DNA of 64,000 nucleotides, from positions 18,257-82,256 of the forward strand of contig CABUVO010000020.1 in the NCBI GenBank assembly GCA_902495075.1, read 5' to 3'. The notes under the pieces are model-generated. The model was not told the DNA's origin. It saw only the letters and a program-made list of their open reading frames with translations, and did not search any database. Position 1 is the stretch's first letter; the number at the start of each line of letters is the position of its first letter. This document shows positions 1-8,076 of the stretch, piece after piece. The position numbers were made by a program, and so were the translations under genes. This stretch comes from an uncultured Porphyromonadaceae bacterium (GTDB lineage Bacteria; Bacteroidota; Bacteroidia; Bacteroidales; Muribaculaceae).

Positions 1-1467
1 GACTCAACTCTTGTCTCTAATCTCGAGAAGAATCAGGACCTGAAGAATGTGGCTCTCAATAACACTCCGTGGGTTCGCTCAGCTGCCTCAGAGACTCTGA
101 GGATGCAGGGACTCGTGAAATATGCTGATTCAGCAAGGAGCAAGGAGATCATTGCATCAACCTTAAAAGAGATGGCGAAACTTCAGAATGCTGATGGCGG
201 CTGGAGTTGGTGTGCGGGGATGGAGTCTTCGGAATTCATCACGTCGCGGGTGTTGCTGCATCTTGCAATGCTCCGCGATATGGGTTATCTCCCTGCCGAA
301 GGAGAGGCAATGGCGAAGAAAGCCGTGAAATATGCCGATGCATGCTGGGTTAAGGATCTGAAAGAATACAAAGGATCCAAGTTCCCGTATGAGTCAATGC
401 TTAATTACCTCTATGTGCGGTCGAATTTCAAAGATGTTACTCCTTCCGCATCTTTTGCATCTATGGAGAAAAAGGGTCTTGCAGCAGTAAAAGACGGCTG
501 GAAACGCATGGGTATTTATGAGAAGGCGACAGCTGCGACATTGCTTGGCAGAAAAGGCTTCAATATGGAGTCGAGAACCATCCTTGAATCCCTCAGACAA
601 TATGCGTCGGTATCGCAGGAGAAAGGTATGTGGTTTGACAATCTTTCATCATCTTTCGGTGGCTGGAACAAACTGATCACTACAGCTCAGGTACTTGAGG
701 CATATTCCGAGATTGAGCCAAAGAGTGAGAACGTGGATAAGCTTCGCCAGTGGCTGCTCATCACCAAACAGACAGAGAACTGGGGCGATGATCGTGAAAC
801 TGCAGAGGTGATTCATGCCATTCTTGCTTCAGGCACGAAATGGACTGTGCCTTCTTCTCCGGCTGAAATAATGATTGATGGGGAAAGAGTGAACATAGAT
901 CGTTTTGCGGCTCTTACGGGAAGCGTGACAGTGAATGTAAATGCCAATGACAAAGGTAATCTTACTATCCATAGAACCGGTGTCGGACCGGCATGGGGAG
1001 GTCTGATTTCACAGTATATTGCTCCTATCAAGGATGTGAAGAGTGCGAAGGTTGCAGAACTTTCGATTGAGAAAAATATCTATGTCATCAGTAATGATGA
1101 TAACGGCACCACTGCTTCTGCAGGAAATCTGAAGGTCGGTGACAAAGTTCGCGTCACATTGTCGATTACATGTGATCGTGATCTTGAATATGTAGCTGTA
1201 ATGGATGCTCGCTCTGCATGTCTTGAGCCGGCAGATCAGATTTCCGGTTATGTTCAGAGTGATGGAGTGTGGATGTATCGTGAAGTACGCGATAATTCTA
1301 CCAACCTGTTTATTCCCTTCCTTGGCAAAGGCACTCATGTGATAAGCTATGAATGCTATGTGGATAGAGAAGGCGACTATTCCCTTGGAATTGCCTCGGC
1401 GCAATCACAATACGCTCCGGTAATCTCCGCGCATTCGGCAGGGAAAGGTTTAATAATTAGGAATTAG
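1..1467 (+). CDS. Alpha-2-macroglobulin-like protein, C-terminal part (5' end outside window)
   Basis: The reading frame is open from base 1 and ends at TAA 1465-1467, so only about 488 C-terminal residues are visible; a GTG at 49 is an internal codon, not a start. The region with NADGGWSWCAGM and the repeated helical pattern that follows resemble the thioester/complement-like helical domain of bacterial alpha-2-macroglobulins, with a beta-rich C-terminal domain (final 150 residues) as in the receptor-binding-like domain of that family. Such proteins are large envelope-anchored protease traps. The signal peptide, bait region and any thioester motif lie upstream and cannot be assessed. The last codons run into an AT-rich inverted repeat, so the extreme C-terminus (LIIRN) is repeat-derived. 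Family assignment is by recognition of the C-terminal pattern only. Confidence 0.75.
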   Translation, partial: DSTLVSNLEKNQDLKNVALNNTPWVRSAASETLRMQGLVKYADSARSKEIIASTLKEMAKLQNADGGWSWCAGMESSEFITSRVLLHLAMLRDMGYLPAEGEAMAKKAVKYADACWVKDLKEYKGSKFPYESMLNYLYVRSNFKDVTPSASFASMEKKGLAAVKDGWKRMGIYEKATAATLLGRKGFNMESRTILESLRQYASVSQEKGMWFDNLSSSFGGWNKLITTAQVLEAYSEIEPKSENVDKLRQWLLITKQTENWGDDRETAEVIHAILASGTKWTVPSSPAEIMIDGERVNIDRFAALTGSVTVNVNANDKGNLTIHRTGVGPAWGGLISQYIAPIKDVKSAKVAELSIEKNIYVISNDDNGTTASAGNLKVGDKVRVTLSITCDRDLEYVAVMDARSACLEPADQISGYVQSDGVWMYREVRDNSTNLFIPFLGKGTHVISYECYVDREGDYSLGIASAQSQYAPVISAHSAGKGLIIRN

Positions 1468-1549
1468 GAGTTAGGATTTAGGAATTATAAGGAGGATTCG
1501 GAGTTGAGGTTGTGAATTCCTCATTCCTCATTTCTAATTCCTAATTAAT
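1450..1549. repeat. AT-rich inverted repeat between convergent genes (likely bidirectional terminator)
   Basis: The left arm (1450-1489) is built of near-repeats of TTAGGAATTAGGA and the right arm (1514-1549) is its imperfect complement. The arms overlap the last codons of the upstream gene and the stop codon of the convergent RNase Z gene, so the structure could terminate transcripts from both sides. The heptamer-like periodicity (AATTAGG/TTAGGAT) resembles other low-complexity intergenic words in this window. Confidence 0.6.
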
Positions 1550-2459
1550 CCAAGGGTGTGATTAATCCTTCTCGGTTGAGGATGACATTAGGAAAGATAT
1601 CGAGGGCTTCTTCACGGAAGCCCTCGTCGTTTTTATAGCGCGAGGAGTAATGACCCGTAAGGAGGGCTTTTGCACCGGCATCGCGAGCCACAGTTGCCGC
1701 CTGGCGAGCGGTGGAGTGTCCACGCTGAGCGGCTTCCGCCAGATGGCAGTCAAGATAGGTTGTCTCATGAAAAAGCAGATCTACCGGACCAATCTTCGCC
1801 GCAATGTCGGGGATATATGCCGTGTCGCTGATATGGGCATAAGAGAGGGGAGGGGTGGGATCGGAGGTAAGCATGATGTTCGGTATCACGGTTCCGTCCG
1901 GTTTGATGAAGTCTTCCCCGGCTTTGATACGGTTGATCATTGAAAAGGGAACGCCATGGAAGTCTATCATGTCACGGCGGATATGTCGCGGTTTTGCTTT
2001 CTCTTCGAAGACGAATCCTACAGTAGGTATCCTATGGTTCAAGGGAATAGTGCGGACAGTGAGAGAAGGAGTGTCAAGGATAACCGCCTCCACAGGTTTT
2101 ATGACATTGAATTCCACTTCAAACGGCAATTCTCTTGCGAAGAAATCGAAAATTTTGCTGAGAATTTTCTTGCCATCAGCAAAAGTATGTATCACAATCT
2201 TACCCCCGGCACCACCTAAACCTAAAGACGATATCAAACCCGGCAATCCAAGAACGTGATCACCGTGGAGGTGAGTCAGAAAAATATGTCCGAGGCGCGA
2301 GAATTTGAGGTGATGACGCTGAAACGCCTGCTGCGCGCCTTCGCCACAGTCGATCATAAAAAGGTTGCCGCGATAGTCTACCACTGTGGAGGAGGGTTGG
2401 TGTCTGAGAGTCGGTTTGGCAGAGCCACACCCGAGAGTATGTATTGTGAATGTCGACAT
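1545..2459 (-). CDS. rnz: Ribonuclease Z (tRNA 3' processing endonuclease)
   Basis: A 304-residue metallo-beta-lactamase-fold protein, the usual length for bacterial RNase Z (about 305). The N-terminus has the family-typical pattern with CGSAKPT, the metal-binding HxHGDH motif is at residues 63-68 (HLHGDH), and later residues include the TSDPTPP and AHISDTAY segment, HETTY and a terminal TGHYSSRY, all matching the ordered RNase Z motifs. The enzyme cleaves the 3' trailer from tRNA precursors in the cytoplasm using two zinc ions. It is a stand-alone leftward gene; a TAATTTTG -7-like box lies upstream on the minus strand (2506-2513). The start ATG at 2459 matches the family N-terminus. Confidence 0.95.
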   Translation of the reverse strand: MSTFTIHTLGCGSAKPTLRHQPSSTVVDYRGNLFMIDCGEGAQQAFQRHHLKFSRLGHIFLTHLHGDHVLGLPGLISSLGLGGAGGKIVIHTFADGKKILSKIFDFFARELPFEVEFNVIKPVEAVILDTPSLTVRTIPLNHRIPTVGFVFEEKAKPRHIRRDMIDFHGVPFSMINRIKAGEDFIKPDGTVIPNIMLTSDPTPPLSYAHISDTAYIPDIAAKIGPVDLLFHETTYLDCHLAEAAQRGHSTARQAATVARDAGAKALLTGHYSSRYKNDEGFREEALDIFPNVILNREGLITPLD

Positions 2460-2760
2460 AGTCGGTAATGAAAATTCAAAAATTTGGTTGCAGGATTAGA
2501 GAATACAAAATTACAAAAATTTGCGAAATTGACTAAATGTTGCTAAATTTGTTATATAATTAATTTAAGTCTCGCAAGCTTCAACTTAAAGTTTAAAAGT
2601 TTAGAAGTTTAATAGTTTATCAGATGCGACTTCTATTTGAATATCATCTATATAGTGGCAAATAAATAAACTCATAAACTGCACATTGCGCATTAAACTT
2701 GTAAACTTCAACTTTCTGCTTGCGAAAGTTGAATAATAAAAGCTGCTTGCATAGTCTCAT
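2460..2760. other. Divergent intergenic region with repeats
   Basis: About 300 bp between divergent rnz and the sigma-factor gene. It contains a dispersed repeat (2562-2610, partner at 37023-37072), low-complexity CACATT-type words near 2680, and a perfect 10-bp hairpin (arms 2707-2716 and 2724-2733, loop 7) just upstream of the sigma gene. No gene is evident. Confidence 0.6.
2562..2610 (+). repeat. Dispersed intergenic repeat, copy 1
   Basis: A roughly 49-bp AT-rich element with the core CGCAAGCTTCAACTTAAA. A close copy occurs in opposite orientation at 37023-37072, also in front of a gene. Confidence 0.6.
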
Positions 2761-3336
2761 ATGAGTGAAGTTTCGGATAATGAATTAATAGAAAGAATGC
2801 GCGGGGGAGACACCGGAGCTCTTGGCATTCTCTATATGCGTTATGCTCCATCAGTGAGCAATTTCGCATATCGATTTATCCGTGTGCGTGAGGATGTTGA
2901 TGATATCACTCACAATATTTTTTGTTCCTTATGGGAGAATCGTGAGAGTCTGAAAGATATCGAATCGCTTAAGGCATATCTCTTTCAGATGACCCGCAAT
3001 GCGATCTTCAAGGAATTCAGGCATCAGCAGGTTGTTTCCGAATATGAGTCGGAAGTAGGAAATGACGTAAATGAGAATTATTATGACGGAGAGAAAGTTG
3101 TGACAACATCCGATCTTCTTGAGATGATAGACCTGATGATTTCTAATATGCCCGAGCCACAGCGTGTGGCATTCCGTATGAGCCGTTATGAGCACAAGAC
3201 CTATGCCGAGATTGCAGAGCATTTAGGCGTAAGTCAGAAAACCGTGCAGTATTACATCAGCCAGGCTCTTGCCGAGCTGCGCCGCCTCACCGAAGCCATG
3301 CTCATCTTCACCACCCTCGACTCCCTCAATTTCTAA
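2761..3336 (+). CDS. ECF-type RNA polymerase sigma factor
   Basis: A 191-residue sigma-70 family protein of the Bacteroidetes ECF type. Region 2 spans about residues 25-95 (YAPSVSNFAYRFIRVREDVDDITHNIF pattern, core binding and -10 recognition). Region 4 spans about 125-180, ending with the helix-turn-helix KTYAEIAEHLGVSQKTV. Such factors usually direct a neighbouring SusC/D locus and are held by a FecR anti-sigma factor encoded next door. Here no fecR gene follows; an AbiE toxin-antitoxin pair does instead, so its partner is elsewhere or lost. A perfect hairpin precedes the start. Family call is firm; the regulon is unknown. Confidence 0.9.
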   Translation: MSEVSDNELIERMRGGDTGALGILYMRYAPSVSNFAYRFIRVREDVDDITHNIFCSLWENRESLKDIESLKAYLFQMTRNAIFKEFRHQQVVSEYESEVGNDVNENYYDGEKVVTTSDLLEMIDLMISNMPEPQRVAFRMSRYEHKTYAEIAEHLGVSQKTVQYYISQALAELRRLTEAMLIFTTLDSLNF

Positions 3337-3353
3337 ACCGTCCTAATAATAAT

Positions 3354-3393
3354 AAAAATGTTCGGTATTCCGTACGGAATACCGAACATTTTT
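3354..3393. terminator. Perfect 40-bp palindrome: terminator and/or AbiE operator
   Basis: The 40 bases are a perfect palindrome centred between 3373 and 3374, flanked by A and T runs, so the transcript from either strand would form an intrinsic-terminator-like hairpin with a U-tract. It lies 17 bp after the sigma-factor stop and 35 bp before the AbiEi start. AbiEi-type antitoxins bind inverted repeats in their own promoter, so it may double as an operator; a TAACTTTA box at 3396-3403 just beyond it could be a -7 element. Confidence 0.8.
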
Positions 3394-3428
3394 ATTAACT
3401 TTACCGTTGAATATCAAAACGTAATGTT

Positions 3429-4154
3429 ATGGTTGCATCTCAACTTATTGAAAATAAAATTGCATGTATAGAGCCGACAAAGGTTTTTACTATTGAAGAT
3501 CTTGACTTTCCACGGGAATGGAGGGAAAATGTCCGCATCAAACTTGGACGTATGGTTAAGTTGGGAGTGCTTGATAAGGCGGGGAGAGGTAAATATTATA
3601 AACCTAAAACATCTGTATTCGGGAATATAGGTCCTTCCTCCAATGAAATAGTAAAAGATTTGATTCATGACAATGGAGTATTATCCGGCTATGTAACCGG
3701 TTATACAATCTGGAACCAGATGGGTCTCACTTCTCAGATTTCAAATGTGATTATGATAGGTACGTCTCGTCGTCGAGATCCATTGAAACGTGGCAATTAT
3801 GAGATACGTTTCATAATGCAACCGAATAAGATTACCTCAGATTCAATACCATTACTTCAGATCCTGGATTCCTTAAAACTGTTAAAGATGATACCAGACA
3901 CAAGTGTTGGTCAATCTGTCAGGATTATTAAAAAGTATATCTCAGATCTGGAAGAAAAGCGACTTTCGACTCTCGTGAAATTGGTAAGGAAATATCCTCC
4001 GAGAGTTAGAGCACTCCTTGGCGCAATTTTGGAATCAACCGGTAATGATAAATATATTGGTCAACTTAAACAATCACTCAATCCAACATCAACCTACGCT
4101 ATAGGTCTGAATGAGGACTCAGACATAAATTTAAACAGCTGGAATATCGTATGA
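3429..4154 (+). CDS. AbiEi-family antitoxin / transcriptional regulator (type IV toxin-antitoxin)
   Basis: A 241-residue protein with an N-terminal winged-helix region (about residues 1-60, ending GVLDKAGRGKYYKP) and a C-terminal domain typical of the AbiEi/DUF6088 group (GYTIWNQMGLTSQ, RFIMQPNKIT). In the family the protein represses its own promoter and counteracts the paired AbiEii nucleotidyltransferase toxin. The 4-bp ATGA overlap with the next gene implies translational coupling. The palindrome at 3354-3393 is the obvious candidate operator. Base composition is lower in G+C than the surrounding core genes, suggesting transfer. The name rests on motif and neighbour recognition. Confidence 0.85.
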   Translation: MVASQLIENKIACIEPTKVFTIEDLDFPREWRENVRIKLGRMVKLGVLDKAGRGKYYKPKTSVFGNIGPSSNEIVKDLIHDNGVLSGYVTGYTIWNQMGLTSQISNVIMIGTSRRRDPLKRGNYEIRFIMQPNKITSDSIPLLQILDSLKLLKMIPDTSVGQSVRIIKKYISDLEEKRLSTLVKLVRKYPPRVRALLGAILESTGNDKYIGQLKQSLNPTSTYAIGLNEDSDINLNSWNIV

Positions 4155-5125
4155 AACTGCATAAGAATAAGGAACAATTTTCCAATGCCATTCAGGTTGC
4201 TTCTCAAGAACTTGGCATCGCTCCAGAATTTGTTGAAAAAGACTATTGGATTTGTCAGATTCTCCAGCGTCTTTCGCGCCATCCACAGAATGAACGCATC
4301 GTCTGGAAGGGCGGAACTTCTCTTTCCAAAGCCTATGGACTAATCCAACGATTTTCATCGGATGTTGATTTTGCTGTGCTTCTCGAAGGATTGAGCCAAA
4401 ATCAACAGAAAAAGCTTGTTGCCAAAATCGGGAGAGATACTACTGCCGATTTGGAAGAACTTGATATGCCAGAGGGATCAATAAAAAACAACCGTTTCAG
4501 AAAAACATATCATGGCTACACATCAGTATTGAGTAGAAGAAAGGATACGCTAAACTTTCTGGGCAATCATGTGATTGTCGAGATAAATACATACGGCAAT
4601 CCCTATCCTTATGTAAGACGAGCTATAAAGACATTTATCACTGAGATGATGCAGCGACGCGGATTAGATTCTATGATTGAAAACTTGGACATGATGCCAT
4701 TTGAGCTTAATGTTCTCGATAAGAGGCGTACCCTCTGCGAGAAAGTGGTATCTTTAATTAGATTCTCATTTGAAGATGATACCATTGCCGGCGTGGCATC
4801 AAAAATCCGTCATTTCTATGACTTGTATTATCTGCTGCAAGATGAGGATTGCGCGGAGTATTTAAAAACAATGTTTCCCGGACATCTTGTTGAGTTGATA
4901 GCTCATGACAAAGCCGAGTTTGACAGACCTCCGAAATGGAAAGAGGCGAACATTCTATCCTCCCCCTTGTTTATTGATTTCAGTTCGTTATGGAAGAAAA
5001 TTTCCGGTATATATAACTCGGAAGTGGGAGCGTTATCATATGGAACAATACCTACATCTGACGAAATTCTTGAATCATCATCCCGTTTGTTCGGTGAGGT
5101 CAAAAGAATAATAGATAATTTGTGA
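4151..5125 (+). CDS. AbiEii/AbiGii-family nucleotidyltransferase toxin
   Basis: A 324-residue protein with the nucleotidyltransferase signature of AbiEii toxins: GGTSLSK at residues 54-60 followed by SSDVDFA with the two metal-binding aspartates at 71 and 73. A further conserved segment is the lysine-containing VLDKRRTLCEKVVSLIRFS. The family transfers nucleotides to RNA targets (tRNA in the studied homologues) and causes growth arrest or abortive phage infection. All catalytic residues that can be recognised are present and the frame is intact, so the toxin is probably functional. It overlaps the antitoxin gene by 4 bp and is followed by a clear terminator hairpin, making a compact two-gene module. 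Confidence 0.9.
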   Translation: MKLHKNKEQFSNAIQVASQELGIAPEFVEKDYWICQILQRLSRHPQNERIVWKGGTSLSKAYGLIQRFSSDVDFAVLLEGLSQNQQKKLVAKIGRDTTADLEELDMPEGSIKNNRFRKTYHGYTSVLSRRKDTLNFLGNHVIVEINTYGNPYPYVRRAIKTFITEMMQRRGLDSMIENLDMMPFELNVLDKRRTLCEKVVSLIRFSFEDDTIAGVASKIRHFYDLYYLLQDEDCAEYLKTMFPGHLVELIAHDKAEFDRPPKWKEANILSSPLFIDFSSLWKKISGIYNSEVGALSYGTIPTSDEILESSSRLFGEVKRIIDNL

Positions 5126-5132
5126 CCAGACA

Positions 5133-5164
5133 AAAGCCACTCCACAAGATGTGTGAGTGGCTTT
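5133..5164 (+). terminator. Hairpin terminator after the AbiE pair
   Basis: Arms AAAGCCAC (5133-5140) and GTGGCTTT (5157-5164), with further pairing inside the loop, begin 8 bp after the AbiEii stop codon. Confidence 0.75.
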
Positions 5165-5236
5165 CAGAAATTAAGTTGCAAATTATTTAGATTGCAAATT
5201 TTGGTGCTGTTAAATTTTTTGTCAATATGGAATTTA

Positions 5237-5521
5237 CTATAATGTAATGTTACATTCTTGACCATAGCAAATCTCAAATCTATTACTTTTTCTTGACTTC
5301 GTTTGTTGATTAAAATGCCAATGTTGTTTATTTCCTTGACGTAGTATCATAATTTCCCCACAACAAGGCCAATAATAATCAGGTACTTTTATTGCATCTC
5401 CCATAGTATCAGCTGCGAATTTCTTTATAGTGAATAAGAATAATCTTGTTATTCTGCTTAATAAGAGAATTCTTATATGATAATACGCATAAAAACCGGG
5501 AATAATTGGTATATTTGCCAA
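5237..5521 (-). pseudogene. Short ORF, possible remnant of a transposase C-terminus
   Basis: An open frame of 94 codons on the minus strand in an otherwise gene-free 470-bp stretch. It contains a cysteine motif (PCCGE) following an aromatic VPDYYWP segment and a basic HIRILLLSRITR stretch, features that recall the C-terminal part of Y1/IS91-type transposases in Bacteroidetes. No upstream catalytic domain is present and there is no recognisable start context. It could equally be a chance ORF. It lies between the AbiE pair and the damaged XRE gene. Low confidence. Confidence 0.3.
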
Positions 5522-5595
5522 TTGTGATTACTTTTGCACTTGAATTTGGTAACCATTAAAAGTGATGACAACACTTAAAACCCGGTAATACAATT

Positions 5596-5709
5596 ATGAC
5601 AGACAAAAGTCAAAATTCTTTTTTGGATATTCCGACACAATCGTCAGCATAGATTATTAGTCAGAATGAAATTGAAGTAGTCGCTCCTGACGGAGAAGTT
5701 TTTACGGTA
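5596..5709 (+). pseudogene. 5' portion of the XRE regulator gene, interrupted by an amber codon
   Basis: An ATG at 5596 opens a frame (MTDKSQNSFLDIPTQSSA) that meets TAG at 5650-5652 and then continues without further stops (IISQNEIEVVAPDGEVFTVL) directly into the regulator annotated at 5710. The continuous protein-like character on both sides of the stop indicates the original gene began at 5596 and has suffered a nonsense change at codon 19. Translation may now reinitiate downstream. Confidence 0.65.
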
Positions 5710-6075
5710 TTGTGCCAGATGGGTTTAAATGTAAGTAAGGAAACACGAGATTACGAACTTCATTGGTTGGAAGTCTTGTTTGACAAAAACTTTTCAAATG
5801 ATAAGGAGGAAATGACAAATTCTATTTGGCAGGAATCTTTGCAATTTGCCATTGGGGGTGGAATTTTAGGCATTAGCACCGGTACTCGTCATAAGGATAG
5901 AGCTCGTGTTGGTGGACGAATTCGTCAGATACGGGAAGATAGAGGCATGGAAGCCCGTGATTTGGCAAGACTTGCAGGCATAGATGCAGCTAATCTTAGC
6001 CGTATTGAAAAAGGAAAGTATTCTGTAGGGCTTGATATTTTATCCAAAATTGCTGCAGCTTTAGGAAAAAAATAG
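5710..6075 (+). CDS. XRE-family helix-turn-helix regulator (probably damaged)
   Basis: The 121-residue frame from a TTG at 5710 (an ATG is available at 5719) carries a Cro/C1-type helix-turn-helix at about residues 69-120: GGRIRQIREDRGMEARDLARLAGIDAANLSRIEKGKYSVGLDILSKIAAAL in outline. The preceding 65 residues look like a conserved family-specific N-terminal domain. Two lesions are visible. An in-frame amber codon at 5650 separates it from its likely ATG at 5596. At the 3' end an A7 run (6066-6072) leads to an immediate TAG, whereas one extra A would give GKKIDFVDFK and a stop at 6095, the more typical XRE ending. It precedes the HNH gene by 28 bp. Confidence 0.7.
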   Translation: MCQMGLNVSKETRDYELHWLEVLFDKNFSNDKEEMTNSIWQESLQFAIGGGILGISTGTRHKDRARVGGRIRQIREDRGMEARDLARLAGIDAANLSRIEKGKYSVGLDILSKIAAALGKK

Positions 6076-6103
6076 ATTTTGTTGACTTTAAATAGACATT
6101 GTT

Positions 6104-6979
6104 ATGATGGACATAAATAATTTCAAGGTTGAGATTTCTTGCGAATATAAGGGAGAAATCTATTCAGTACGAGATAATGGCGCCATCATGAGGCATCCTA
6201 AAAAAGGTTGTAGAATAAGACCTTTGGATAACAAATGGACTTTTGGCACAAAAAATGAGAACAATGGATATATGTTTTTTGCATCAAACATTCGTGTCCA
6301 TCAAGTTGTAGCGTCCGCTTTTTGGGGGCATCAAAAAGCAGAGGGAATGGTTGTAGATCATAAAGATACTAACAGGTGTAATAATAGAGCAGAAAACCTT
6401 CATTGGGTAACAAAACTTGAAAACGTACTGAATAATCCAATTACTCGCAGAAGAATAATCAATATATGTGGAAGCATAGCTGCATTTCTTGATAACCCAG
6501 CCTTGCTACGAGAAAGTACCGGGGATCCTAATTTCACATGGATGCGCACGGTCTCTGAGGAGGAGGCTGCGAAATGCAAGACGAATTTGGAAAGATGGAG
6601 TAACGAAGATGCAGATTTTGTTAGCATTTCGCAAGGTAAAGGCATAGGTGAATGGATATACAAAGATTTTCAACCTATGAATATTCGTCATGATTGGACA
6701 CAATTATCTACACAAAAGCCACGTGTATGTAAACAACAAGAAGAAAATGCTTTGCCATTATTGAAGGAAGCATTAACTTCTAATGCTATGCAAGAAGATT
6801 GGAGAACACCAACTGAGTTCCCTTTGTGTCCCACAGACACGCTCTCTTTAGAGGACTATTATTCATCTTTGGAAATAGGAAAGGTATTTTCAAACAATGC
6901 CTATGGAACGAATACTATTATTGAATTTGCTATATCAGATGACAGGCAACGGCTTTGTGTTGTGACATATAATCCTTAA
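6104..6979 (+). CDS. HNH endonuclease-like protein (truncated by in-frame stop)
   Basis: A 291-residue protein with an HNH_3-type core at residues 66-101: VHQ at 65-67, VVDHKD at 83-88 and the NN pair at 93-94, followed by ENLHWVT. This is the arrangement seen in homing-endonuclease-like and phage HNH proteins, which coordinate a metal ion and nick or cut DNA. The 190-residue C-terminal region is not recognised. TAA at 6977-6979 is followed in the same frame by 53 further protein-like codons, so the present product appears shortened. The nuclease core is intact. It probably was co-transcribed with the XRE gene. Role unknown: defence, mobile-element function or domesticated nuclease are all possible. 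Confidence 0.7.
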   Translation: MMDINNFKVEISCEYKGEIYSVRDNGAIMRHPKKGCRIRPLDNKWTFGTKNENNGYMFFASNIRVHQVVASAFWGHQKAEGMVVDHKDTNRCNNRAENLHWVTKLENVLNNPITRRRIINICGSIAAFLDNPALLRESTGDPNFTWMRTVSEEEAAKCKTNLERWSNEDADFVSISQGKGIGEWIYKDFQPMNIRHDWTQLSTQKPRVCKQQEENALPLLKEALTSNAMQEDWRTPTEFPLCPTDTLSLEDYYSSLEIGKVFSNNAYGTNTIIEFAISDDRQRLCVVTYNP

Positions 6980-7141
6980 GGATTGAAACAATGGTATATT
7001 ACATACGTATATATTTTGAACGATAAATATATTCATAAAAATGGAGGTTCGTTTTTTGAAGAGAATGGGGCATTAAAGACAATTACTCTCTTTAAGGGAA
7101 AAAAATGGACAGGTGGTGATTGTATTGATGATTACTGCTGA
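6980..7141 (+). pseudogene. In-frame 3' continuation of the HNH gene beyond its stop
   Basis: Directly after TAA (6977-6979) the same frame stays open for 53 codons to TGA 7139-7141, encoding a sequence with ordinary amino-acid composition (GLKQWYITYVYI, then KGKKWTGGDCIDDYC). The absence of any other stop in AT-rich DNA and the protein-like content suggest that this was the original C-terminus. Confidence 0.55.
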
Positions 7142-7175
7142 TCAGACAAAAAAGGATAATTAAAAAGTTTACAAT

Positions 7176-7749
7176 ATGAAAAAGTTTTTACGATTTTTTG
7201 TATTGTACTTTATATCAACATTTGTTATGCCATCAATGAACGTAACCAAGTTTTGGACATTCCTGTAGACGACAACAAGAGTGAAATGATGAGGAAACTC
7301 CATATCATGGTTTGTGACGCAAATATAATGGATGAGACAAACATCATAATCCGATTTAATGTTTGACGAGAACAATTCAAAGTACTATAGTTTTTCATGG
7401 AAAGAGCCCCAATTTAAAGAGGACGAGAATATTCAAAACGAAATGACTGTTCACAAAAAATGTAATGAGGCTATTTTTACAAATTACATATAGTACTATT
7501 CGACTACGACAATGAAGAAATCTAATCTTTGATTTATTCAAAATACACAAAATGAAAAAAGGAAAATCCATTGGAGGAAATCTCTAAAGATATTTATAAA
7601 ATGGCTGAAGTGCTTTTGACAAAGCTGCAAAAAAGTCTGTATAGTTTATGATTTTTGAGAAATATGGTAAATATCCCATAATGATGTTTTACTATAATGA
7701 ATACAACAGGGCAATTGGTGAAAACTTGTATGATTTACATATTATATGA
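7176..7749 (+). pseudogene. Decayed gene for a small secreted Bacteroidales protein
   Basis: Pieces of one protein can be read in changing frames. A signal-peptide-like start MKKFLRFFVLYFIST begins at 7176. After a shift come YAINERNQVLDIPVDDNKSE and MDETNIIIRF. After stops and shifts come KYYSFSWKEP and EMTVHKKCNEAIF, then NPLEEISKDIYKMAEVLL, then EKYGKYPIMMFYYNEYNRA ending at TGA 7747-7749. The order and spacing fit a single secreted protein of about 180-200 residues of a kind I recall from other Bacteroidales next to similar small accessory genes (recollection, not a search). Several frameshifts and stops make function very unlikely. Confidence 0.65.
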
Positions 7750-7845
7750 GTAAATTGTTGAAACACATAAACTTAATTCCTTGGATCTGCGCTAAATAAG
7801 GAATTTGAGTACATAAAAAAGCAATAATTTAAGTTTAATTCGTAG

Positions 7846-8013
7846 GCGTTAGTTATTTTAATTCTATTATTTTTCGGAGGTTTTCTCTTTTCGTTGGCAA
7901 GTCTGGAGGTGTATAAGGGTGCGGGTGAAAAGAAAAATCGATAGGATTATATATTTTTTGTCGGGAGCATATTTATAGGTCTGGTTCAATATAGATGTAT
8001 ATATAATACTTAA
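7846..8013 (+). pseudogene. Broken small membrane-protein fragment
   Basis: Reading from 7846 gives a hydrophobic stretch (ALVILILLFFGGFLFSLASL), a short basic linker, TAG at 7942-7944, then a second hydrophobic stretch (DYIFFVGSIFIGLVQY) and TAA at 8011-8013. Two transmembrane segments separated by an in-frame amber codon, without an upstream start codon, suggest the remains of a small membrane protein rather than a live gene. Confidence 0.45.
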
Positions 8014-8037
8014 CCAAAATTATTTTTAACCATTCTA

Positions 8038-8068
8038 TTGACATGAACTGCAAAATGTTGTAACTTTG
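8038..8068 (+). promoter_or_regulatory. Bacteroidetes-type promoter of the small secreted protein gene
   Basis: TTG at 8038-8040 and TAACTTTG at 8061-8068, a full match to the TAnnTTTG -7 element, are separated by 20 bp, the expected spacing. Transcription would start near 8075, giving a leader of about 185 nt before the ATG at 8259. Confidence 0.75.
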
Positions 8069-8076
8069 CTGTTGAT

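Noticed and set aside
3429..5125. Abortive-infection pair as part of a larger defence island
   Set aside because: No restriction, CBASS, Thoeris or other recognisable defence genes were found next to it; the damaged HNH gene is not enough to claim an island.
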